From the IMG/VR virus record IMGVR_UViG_3300028393_000062, positions 1 to 64,000 of that record: a DNA stretch of 64,000 bases; one strand, written 5' to 3'. Both the position numbers and the translations under genes were made by a program. The notes under the pieces are model-generated. The model saw only the letters and a list, made by a program, of their open reading frames with translations. It was not told the origin of the DNA and made no database searches. This stretch comes from a virus. Shown here piece after piece: positions 42,411 to 48,536 of this stretch (the first letter of the stretch is position 1; every line of letters starts with the position of its first letter).

Positions 42411-42836
42411 TAAGGAAATGAGCATTCGCTCATTTGTTCTATCGCTCACGCTCAGAACATTTTAAGTCGAAGACTAATAATATTATCCAGATTAATCGCT
42501 CACACTTTGCCCAGACAAGGGCAAAGAAACATTATCCGAGTTGAACCATGTCACTTAGTGTTACTGCATTACAGAGGCGGTCATCCGGTACCTCGAGCAG
42601 CGTCTTTATACGACGGCGGCTTATGTATATACACTAACATATACATAAACGTAGGGAATACTATCCCTTCATTTTGCTTATTCTTTATCTTCAAACATCT
42701 AAACCGCAAGCATTTGCGATCTTCGTCCTGTTAAGGATAGTAGATGAGTGCTCACTTCAGCGGTGAGTCTTCCGTCCCCGTTATTATCCGGTTGTCACTA
42801 GGCACCCGTGCTAAGCCGGTGCGAGCCAATCCTGAA
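42411..42836 (-). ncRNA. Hairpin-rich stretch without a gene; candidate structured RNA
   Basis: This is the only gap over 300 bp in the window (42381-42836, 456 bp). It is visibly richer in G and C than its surroundings. Perfect stems: 42416-42435 (8 bp, 4-nt loop), 42505-42526 (8 bp, 6-nt loop), 42621-42648 (10 bp, 8-nt loop), 42705-42718 (5 bp, tetraloop), 42751-42767 (5 bp, 7-nt loop). A 7-bp long-range pairing joins ACTATCC (42660-42666) to GGATAGT (42735-42741) around one of them. The motif ATTATCC occurs at 42482, 42531 and 42783, and CGCTCA at 42427, 42443, 42449 and 42497. It follows the GIY-YIG gene at the end of an early-type transcript. No tRNA, tmRNA, RNase P or intron core could be recognised. 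The strand is inferred from the flanking genes. Confidence 0.5.
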
Positions 42837-43259
42837 TTACTTTTTTAAAATGTGGGAGCCATGAACGCGGACCGAGATTTGTCCATTGTAGTAGTCTGTA
42901 GATTCAAGTACTTTGCGGTCGAATTGTTCACGGGCCTCAATGTAACTACATTCACTTTTACTTTTGCAGTAATATAATATCTCTCTTTTGAAATTTTCTT
43001 TGCCTATTTTTGCTATATCTGCTGTTAACTCTAGACTGGACCCGTAATATTCCTGCCAGTCAGATTCGATTTTGCTTCGAATTTTCTTCTTTTTCTTTGT
43101 GCCATTCTTTAATGTTACAGTCTTATATGTGGTCTTCGCAAACTTTGCGAGTTTCTTTCCTATATATTTTCTGCCATTTGTCAAATTTGTAATCAAATAG
43201 ACAAACCCCGCGCAATCATCGGGAAGTTCGTTTACTATTTGATCCTGGTACGTCCACAT
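42837..43259 (-). CDS. GIY-YIG family endonuclease
   Basis: A 140-residue protein with a GIY-YIG nuclease core: GFVYLI at residues 18-23 and KYIGKK at about 31-36 stand for the two name-giving strands. YIEAREQFDRKVL follows in the C-terminal half, carrying the conserved Glu-rich helix. A lysine-rich insert (LKNGTKKKKKIRSK) lies between them. There is no obvious extra DNA-binding domain, so this is a minimal nuclease. Such proteins in T4-like phages include free-standing homing endonucleases (Seg-like) and others of unknown role. The start overlaps the 43216-43554 gene by 44 bp. Directly downstream lies the hairpin-rich gap 42381-42836. Nuclease activity is likely; mobility is inferred. Confidence 0.85.
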   Translation of the reverse strand: MWTYQDQIVNELPDDCAGFVYLITNLTNGRKYIGKKLAKFAKTTYKTVTLKNGTKKKKKIRSKIESDWQEYYGSSLELTADIAKIGKENFKREILYYCKSKSECSYIEAREQFDRKVLESTDYYNGQISVRVHGSHILKK

Positions 43260-43554
43260 TCTGTTTTACTGGTTTTGGTTTTTTCTCACCAGGTGGCCTA
43301 CCTAACGGAGCCGGAGATATAATATGTTGTGTCTCTTCGGCCAGTTTTGACAAACGAATCATTTCATATTGTATGGAACGCATTCTTCTCATATGTCTAC
43401 GTAATAAACCACCAGGGTTATTTCTTATCTTTTTAAAAGACAAGAACGTTGTATGGTAGTTATGCAATTCAATCATTAGGCCTAAAAATTCTGAGTATAA
43501 TTTCTTATACTGTTCCAATTCTTCATTCACTTGTGGAGTATGAGGTGAAACCAT
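43216..43554 (-). CDS. Small helical protein overlapping gene 46
   Basis: A 112-residue protein. The first 70 residues are helical and charged (EELEQYKKLYSEFLGLMIEL, then YHTTFLSFKKI, then RMRSIQYEMIRLSKLAE). The tail is Pro/Lys-rich (PLGRPPGEKKPKP) and probably disordered and nucleic-acid-attracting. The start lies 32 bp inside the end of gene 46 and the end overlaps the GIY-YIG gene by 44 bp, so all three are translated from one message. I do not recognise the family. The position suggests a recombination- or replication-linked accessory role, by context only. Confidence 0.6.
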   Translation of the reverse strand: MVSPHTPQVNEELEQYKKLYSEFLGLMIELHNYHTTFLSFKKIRNNPGGLLRRHMRRMRSIQYEMIRLSKLAEETQHIISPAPLGRPPGEKKPKPVKQNVDVPGSNSKRTSR

Positions 43555-45289
43555 TTTCTTTTACTACCCTAAGTACATTGTTAACACGACCTACCAACTC
43601 GTCCTTGTGGGAGATTAGGTAAATGTTCTTGTTTCGTTCGCGAGCCATTTTCTTTAATACTGCCAGTGCACTTTCTACACCAGCACTATCCATACCAGCA
43701 TCAACCAATTCATCAATAAACAGCAAGTTAATACTTTGATACAGGCCTTCCCATACATCACGGAATGCAAAACTCATACTCAAAATCAATCGATTACGTT
43801 CACCACGTGACAAATTATCAAAGTCTAAGTCTTGTCCCAACTGTGTAATCTCTACATTCAAATCGTTTTGGAATATAACACGATGTGGTAGACCCAACTT
43901 GTCAATATAGTAGCCCAGTCGCTTGTTCAAGTAACTTAAATTCTGATCAATAATCTTTTTACGGACAAAACTATCTTTGTTAGTCAACAGTTTCAACAAG
44001 AATTCTTGATGATCCTTAAGACTTGTTAGATTATTAATTGTGTCCCAAATGATTTCTTGTATTGCAGACTTTTTAAGTTCGTCAACTTGTTCAGCATATG
44101 GGTTTACATCATCTGCTCTCTCAGTTAACTTGCGTTCTAAACTGTCTAAATTATTTTTGTGTCCCAGTGCTTCTGCTTCTGTGTCGTAGAATGTTATGGG
44201 TCTGCGAGGTTGATCACCTGTACCCAGTTCTTCTACAACTTTAAGATAATCTCCACTGACTTTATCAAAGTAAGTTAATGCATCAGCCAAGTGTTGATTG
44301 GCAGTTGCAGTCATTTCTTCGTGTTTATGATCGTGCAGTTCCTGTTCACAAGCGTGACAAGTCTTATTACCTAAACTGGCCAGTTCCTTTTGATACTTCT
44401 TAACAGTTTTGTCAGCCTGACTAACTGCGGACTCTAGCGTAGATTTTTGTTTATTAAGATTATTAATCTTAGTATTGTTTTCTTCCCACACCTTTAACTG
44501 AGCGTGTGCTGCCAATTCTTGTTCAATGTCAACTGTAACTAGGGTTTGTATACTGTTTACAAGTGACGTCAAGTCAGTTTCCTTCTTGCTTTCCCACGCT
44601 TTACTCTTTAATTCAAGTGAATTAATGCTGATTTGAATGTTATCATTGGCACGTTTGGTAGCATCGATCCTAGCAGTTTCTTCTACAATACTATCTTTTG
44701 TAGTTTTAACAGATGCTTTTAGTATCTCTGCCTTTTCACTCAGCAATGTAATACCCAGCAGTTGCTCGATAACTTCACGCTGATCAGCAGCCCGCATACT
44801 TAGGAACGGCTCGGTATAAGTGTTTAATGCCACAAGATGTTTGAACATTGTATGTGACATTTCCAACATCTGTTCAATGGCCTTTTGTGTTTCACGGCTA
44901 TCTCCCTGACTGTCGTCCTCCGAATCTTCAGTTTTTAGTTGGTTATCGTTTACAAACAGTTTAAGTACATTGGGTTTACGCCCGCGCTCAATACGATATT
45001 TGTTACCATTCTTTTCAAACTCCACTGTGACTAACATATTTTTACCGTTAGTCTTGTTAATCAAGTTTTCTTTCTTGATATTAGTCAGTGCTTGTCCATA
45101 CAATGCATAACTTAGTGCATTGATAATTGTAGTTTTACCTGTTCCATTACGTGATCCAGTATCGTCGCCACCTAAATCCAAGTTGGCGCCCAGTACTAAA
45201 GTTAGTTGTTCTTGTTTAAAATCCACGGCTTGGGTTTGCGCACCCACGCTCATAAAATTCTTTACGGTTAAATTATTGATATCAAACAT
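43523..45289 (-). CDS. 46: Recombination endonuclease subunit gp46 (SbcC/Rad50-like ATPase)
   Basis: ATPase subunit of the Mre11/Rad50-type complex that processes DNA ends for recombination-dependent replication. With the start used here it has 588 residues (T4 gp46 has 560). Walker A is GSRNGTGKTT (residues 45-54). A coiled-coil middle carries the zinc hook CHAC. The ABC signature is LSRGERNRL, Walker B is INLLFIDELVDAGMD, and the H-motif is YLISHKDE. I chose the ATG at 45289 (MFDINNLTVKNF), which follows the gene 47 stop by 1 bp. A longer ATG at 45340 would add 17 poorly conserved residues and overlap gene 47. Confidence 0.95.
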   Translation of the reverse strand: MFDINNLTVKNFMSVGAQTQAVDFKQEQLTLVLGANLDLGGDDTGSRNGTGKTTIINALSYALYGQALTNIKKENLINKTNGKNMLVTVEFEKNGNKYRIERGRKPNVLKLFVNDNQLKTEDSEDDSQGDSRETQKAIEQMLEMSHTMFKHLVALNTYTEPFLSMRAADQREVIEQLLGITLLSEKAEILKASVKTTKDSIVEETARIDATKRANDNIQISINSLELKSKAWESKKETDLTSLVNSIQTLVTVDIEQELAAHAQLKVWEENNTKINNLNKQKSTLESAVSQADKTVKKYQKELASLGNKTCHACEQELHDHKHEEMTATANQHLADALTYFDKVSGDYLKVVEELGTGDQPRRPITFYDTEAEALGHKNNLDSLERKLTERADDVNPYAEQVDELKKSAIQEIIWDTINNLTSLKDHQEFLLKLLTNKDSFVRKKIIDQNLSYLNKRLGYYIDKLGLPHRVIFQNDLNVEITQLGQDLDFDNLSRGERNRLILSMSFAFRDVWEGLYQSINLLFIDELVDAGMDSAGVESALAVLKKMARERNKNIYLISHKDELVGRVNNVLRVVKENGFTSYSTSE

Positions 45290-45290
45290 C

Positions 45291-46304
45291 TTATAGGTCG
45301 TTGTAAATTTGTAAAAGTGTGTTTTTGTCAAATTGGCCATTCTCTAAGTTAACTAAACTGTCAGTGACAATTTGATCAACGCTTTCAAATAGGCTGTCGG
45401 GGTTTTCATCTACAGTACCATCCAAGTTAACTTTATCTTGGATTAGACTAATCTCTCTAATATCATAGTCTTGCACAAACTTTTCTTTTAGGAAGTTGGC
45501 TTCTTCAAAGGTAATATCAATGTCCAGATTTACCTTTAAGTGCATCTTACCCTTCATAATATTGTCTGTATCATCGAGTAGTTGGCTTAATTTAAGTGTA
45601 CGGAACTTGGGACAGTTGGGCCAATTAACAAATTGTGGCTCGCCTCCCCATTCTAAAATCATCATACCACGGTCATCGTCCCACGAATCTGCAAAATTAT
45701 GCGGGAAGGCATTGCCAATATACCAAATTCGTTCTTTGTTTTGACGTTTGTGGAAGTGTCCACTAAACACATAGTCCTGATGTACAAAGTGTCCCGGGCT
45801 TAGTTCGCCGTGATCGGGCATTTGCACCATAGCATTCATATAGAATAAGGGCAATTCAAAATGCCCAAACATATATTTGCTTTTGATTTTACCTAAATTC
45901 TTCCATTCCTCGCCCACTAGCCAAGGTACAAGGGTGACATCATCAAGTGTTGTAACACTATCTACGATTGTGACACCTGGAATGTGCCGACCAAAGGCAC
46001 TGGAATGAATGTCACGCTTGTCTTTGTAGAACAGATCGTGGTTACCTGGGAACCAAAAGAACTGTTCAAATGCTGCGCCTAATTTTTCTAATAGGCTAAT
46101 TGATGTATTGAGGGTGAATAAGTTGAGACTATTTCTATTGTGCGACCAGTCGCCCATAAAAATACAAGTTTCGCAATTGGCTTTTTTAGCCTCGCTGATA
46201 AACCAGTCTACAAATTCTTCACAATCTCTTAAATGTGTTGTTGAATTGGATTTAAGTCCAACGTGAAGGTCGGTAAAAACCGCTACCTTTTTAAATAGGC
46301 TCAT
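45291..46304 (-). CDS. 47: Recombination endonuclease subunit gp47 (SbcD/Mre11-like)
   Basis: Nuclease partner of gp46. Its 337 residues compare with 339 in T4. The calcineurin-like metallophosphoesterase motifs appear in order: FTDLHVG (about 10-16), MGDWSHNR (about 50-57), PGNHD (about 91-95), GHFEL (about 150), SGHFHKR (about 185-191). These provide the two-metal site. AGGAGA precedes the ATG, and a sigma-70 promoter (46325-46353) lies immediately upstream, so the gene can be transcribed by unmodified host polymerase before late transcription. Gene 46 follows after 1 bp. Confidence 0.95.
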   Translation of the reverse strand: MSLFKKVAVFTDLHVGLKSNSTTHLRDCEEFVDWFISEAKKANCETCIFMGDWSHNRNSLNLFTLNTSISLLEKLGAAFEQFFWFPGNHDLFYKDKRDIHSSAFGRHIPGVTIVDSVTTLDDVTLVPWLVGEEWKNLGKIKSKYMFGHFELPLFYMNAMVQMPDHGELSPGHFVHQDYVFSGHFHKRQNKERIWYIGNAFPHNFADSWDDDRGMMILEWGGEPQFVNWPNCPKFRTLKLSQLLDDTDNIMKGKMHLKVNLDIDITFEEANFLKEKFVQDYDIREISLIQDKVNLDGTVDENPDSLFESVDQIVTDSLVNLENGQFDKNTLLQIYNDL

Positions 46305-46324
46305 TAATAAATTCTCCTATTTTA

Positions 46325-46353
46325 AGTATAGCGGTCTGTATTACAGAAGTCAA
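46325..46353 (-). promoter_or_regulatory. Sigma-70-type promoter of genes 47/46
   Basis: On the minus strand: -35 TTGACT (46353-46348), 17-bp spacer, -10 TATACT (46330-46325). It lies in the 50-bp gap between genes 55 and 47, 21 bp before the ATG. Consistent with early or middle expression. Confidence 0.8.
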
Positions 46354-46354
46354 A

Positions 46355-47272
46355 TTAAATATCTTCGTTTTCTATTTCTTCTTCTTCAGATACTGTTTCG
46401 CTCTTAGGTCTACGCATATTTTTATATAGTTCTGCCTGTCGAGCAATTTCTTCTGCGTACCCTTGACTGTTTTGACGAGTTAAACTTGGAGTCAAGCCTG
46501 CTTCTTCTAACAAGTCATCACGGATATTTTGACTCTTTTTCTCAATATTAAGAATACGAGTAAAGGAGTTGGTCACTGCCGCTGTGTAATATGCAAATGG
46601 ATTTTCTGATTTGGATTCATCAAACTGTAATCCAATGTGGCTTAGTTGTAGGATAGCCTGTCCTTTCATTTCATCAACATAAGTATAACCGCGCCAGTTA
46701 CTACGTTGGGCATATCGTTCACTTAGTTTGATAAACATCTTGCCAAGATTTTCTGTAATGCGTCCGTGATCCTTGCTAAAGTGCCCTTTGTCTACTGAAC
46801 CTTTCCAATGACTCTTGCCCACGCATATCAATTCGTCCTGATCATTAAACTTCCAATGTTGGAAAGGAGGAAAGTTTACTTTGTCGTGACTGTCGGCAGT
46901 ATTTTTAACAGTTTTCTTACGCCCTGGAGCAAGTGGTATATGGTCAAATGTCATAATACGGATCACTATATCCGTTTTGGCAATTGTTTTATAGTCTGCT
47001 GTACATTCTGCAAGTTTGATTTTCTTGTCACCACTTGCTCTTGCTGCTGCAAATGCCAGTAGGCCTAATCTTTTGGCTTGAGCCCTTTTAGCATCTGCTA
47101 TTGTTCTAATGTTAATCTTATCTAAACTGGATAAAATAATATCGTGTTGTTGATATTCTGGCTGAGTAAAACTTGAGAATGAACATTTGCTACGATGTAT
47201 TTCTGCTAACAAGTCTTTATTGTTTAAGTATTTTACCTTTCTACCAGATGGTGCGATGGATATTGTAGTCAT
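46355..47272 (-). CDS. 55: Late-transcription sigma factor gp55-like
   Basis: Phage sigma factor that would direct host RNA polymerase to the TATAAATA late boxes. The 305-residue protein has a region-2-like segment near residues 225-262: ENPFAYYTAAVTNSFTRILN followed by IEKKSQNIRDDLLEEAG. This closely follows the NPFAYFTQ...RRIxxEKKQ pattern of T4 gp55. It is well above T4 gp55 in length (185). The extra N-terminal region of about 120 residues (with FTQPEYQQHDIILSSL and TIADAKRAQAKRLG) is unassigned, and the C-terminus is very acidic (SEEEEIENED). It is transcribed from a sigma-70 promoter (47303-47330), with a consensus late box further upstream, suggesting self-amplification. Confidence 0.85.
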   Translation of the reverse strand: MTTISIAPSGRKVKYLNNKDLLAEIHRSKCSFSSFTQPEYQQHDIILSSLDKINIRTIADAKRAQAKRLGLLAFAAARASGDKKIKLAECTADYKTIAKTDIVIRIMTFDHIPLAPGRKKTVKNTADSHDKVNFPPFQHWKFNDQDELICVGKSHWKGSVDKGHFSKDHGRITENLGKMFIKLSERYAQRSNWRGYTYVDEMKGQAILQLSHIGLQFDESKSENPFAYYTAAVTNSFTRILNIEKKSQNIRDDLLEEAGLTPSLTRQNSQGYAEEIARQAELYKNMRRPKSETVSEEEEIENEDI

Positions 47273-47302
47273 ATTGTTGTTTTTATTTTCCCTATGTCTT
47301 TA

Positions 47303-47330
47303 AGTATAGCACAGAATTGGCAAGTGTCAA
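47303..47330 (-). promoter_or_regulatory. Sigma-70-type promoter of gene 55
   Basis: On the minus strand: -35 TTGACA (47330-47325), 16-bp spacer, -10 TATACT (47308-47303), 31 bp before the ATG at 47272. A near-consensus host promoter. Confidence 0.85.
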
Positions 47331-47354
47331 CCAAATCTTATTATCTTAGCACAT

Positions 47355-47362
47355 TATTTATA
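47355..47362 (-). promoter_or_regulatory. Consensus late box TATAAATA upstream of gene 55
   Basis: The minus strand reads CTATAAATAA, 83 bp before the gene 55 ATG and upstream of its sigma-70 promoter. A plus-strand GTTAAATA (47364-47371) abuts it and may be the weaker late box of the divergent 47394 gene. Confidence 0.55.
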
Positions 47363-47393
47363 GGTTAAATAGTGTATCAAGGAATAATTATTT

Positions 47394-48236
47394 ATGGCTC
47401 TCAAACCCAGTGCATATCAAGAATATATTGCCAAACAATATGAAAACGCTCCAGTAGTGGGTGCATATGCGGACAATTTTGCCAATTCAGTATTGGGAGA
47501 TGCAGCAGCGTTGAATTTTTCGCAATCTGCTAGTACTAATAATAGTATTGTGGGCGGTGGGGGAACCGCTGATGGGAAAGTATCCGCAGGGGCCAATCCC
47601 GCAAAAAATCTCGATACTAATTTTATAATATCAAATCGAAAAAAAGATTTACGAGTTAGAATAAAAGTTCCAACGTCTTATCAACATTCTGATACCAATG
47701 CTGGTAAGGCACAACGGGGAATTATATTTCCTTATACACCACAAATTAGCATTGAATACAAGGCTGAATATTCTTCTCAAAATCCCTTGCACAGTAATTA
47801 TACATTTAATTTTTACAAAAACAGTTCAATCAGTGATATTGGTATCCAAGGTGTTTTTACAGTACAGAACGATCGAGATGCATTGGCATTGCTATCCACC
47901 ATACATTTATTACGGGCTTTGACTAAAGGAAGATTTGGTTTTAGTGATGAATTGAGAGGTGCTCCGCCGCCAATTTGCAGATTATTAGCTTATGGTGATT
48001 ATATGTTGGATAATGTTCCTGTTTCTATTGCAAGTTTCAGGCATGATTTACCAACTGATGTGGATTACTACCCCTTATCAAAAAATGCTCAAGATAATGT
48101 TTTTGGTGAGGCTTTAGTTCCTATCAAAAGCACTATCATTGTAAATTGTAAAATAATGTATAGTAGGGAAGAGATGCTTAGTGCCACCGTTCCCAAATGG
48201 TTCGGCGGCGAAACCCGCAAACGAGGTCTTCTATAA
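47394..48236 (+). CDS. Tail-tube cap/baseplate protein, gp48/gp54-like
   Basis: A 280-residue protein. The central segment IIFPYTPQISIEYKAEY, PLHSNYTFNFYKNSSISDIG, GVFTVQNDRDALALLSTIHL and LRALTKGRFG is, from memory, typical of the baseplate-tube junction proteins (gp48/gp54 group) of T4-like phages. They cap the hub and start tail-tube polymerisation. PPPICRLLAYGDYMLDNVPV and DLPTDVDYY follow, as in those families. The first 80 residues are Ser/Ala/Gly-rich. It leads the plus-strand baseplate operon with AAGGA before the ATG, and its stop overlaps the gene 53 ATG (TAATG). I cannot separate gp48 from gp54 by eye. Confidence 0.6.
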   Translation: MALKPSAYQEYIAKQYENAPVVGAYADNFANSVLGDAAALNFSQSASTNNSIVGGGGTADGKVSAGANPAKNLDTNFIISNRKKDLRVRIKVPTSYQHSDTNAGKAQRGIIFPYTPQISIEYKAEYSSQNPLHSNYTFNFYKNSSISDIGIQGVFTVQNDRDALALLSTIHLLRALTKGRFGFSDELRGAPPPICRLLAYGDYMLDNVPVSIASFRHDLPTDVDYYPLSKNAQDNVFGEALVPIKSTIIVNCKIMYSREEMLSATVPKWFGGETRKRGLL

Positions 48237-48535
48237 TGGCTCAATACAGTTCAAAAAGTCCATATTATTCCACATCAGCAGGTCTAGGATATCTTGATGT
48301 TATAAATTATCGACCTGTGCCTACTTCAACTGATGATATACTATACACAATTCCTAAAATTTATGAATTTAGACCCGACTTATTGGCCTATCACCTATAC
48401 AATGATGTTGAATTATGGTGGGTATTTTCGGCCAGGAATCCAACAATACTACAAGATCCTGTATTTGATATGATTGTGGGCGTTCAGATTTACTTGCCTC
48501 AGTTGACACTAATGAAAACAAGTTTAGGAATATAA
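48236..48535 (+). CDS. 53: Baseplate wedge protein gp53
   Basis: A 99-residue protein starting MAQYSSKSPYYSTSAGLG. The diagnostic segment is YEFRPDLLAYHLYNDVELWW followed by VFSARNPTILQDPVFDMIVG and VQIYLP, typical of gp53-type wedge subunits that lock neighbouring wedges together. T4 gp53 is 196 residues, so this is a compact version. The start at 48236 overlaps the preceding stop (TAATG); an upstream ATG at 48197 lies inside the previous gene and is not needed. The next gene begins 1 bp after its stop, so translation of the three genes is coupled. Confidence 0.8.
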   Translation: MAQYSSKSPYYSTSAGLGYLDVINYRPVPTSTDDILYTIPKIYEFRPDLLAYHLYNDVELWWVFSARNPTILQDPVFDMIVGVQIYLPQLTLMKTSLGI

Positions 48536-48536
48536 G

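Noticed and set aside
42507-42734. 75-codon plus-strand ORF in the gap
   Set aside because: It needs a TTG start inside a hairpin, runs opposite to the flanking genes, has no ribosome-binding site and its product looks random.
42381-42836. Group I intron core in the hairpin-rich gap
   Set aside because: Short matches (cccgtgctaag; ACTATCC/GGATAGT around a P8-like hairpin) look intron-like. However, they are split between strands, no full P3-P7 core could be assembled, and both flanking genes are intact, so there is no interrupted host gene.
42381-42836. tRNA, tmRNA or RNase P RNA in the gap
   Set aside because: One GGTTCAA-like loop is present (about 42538-42547, minus) but its arms do not pair and no cloverleaf, tag reading frame or RNase P conserved blocks could be found.
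45290-45340. Longer gene 46 start at 45340
   Set aside because: It adds 17 residues without family resemblance and overlaps gene 47 by 50 bp; the ATG at 45289 starts directly at the conserved N-terminus.
48197-48235. Longer gene 53 start at 48197
   Set aside because: The extra 13 residues are an out-of-frame reading of the preceding gene's end; the TAATG overlap at 48236 is the natural start.
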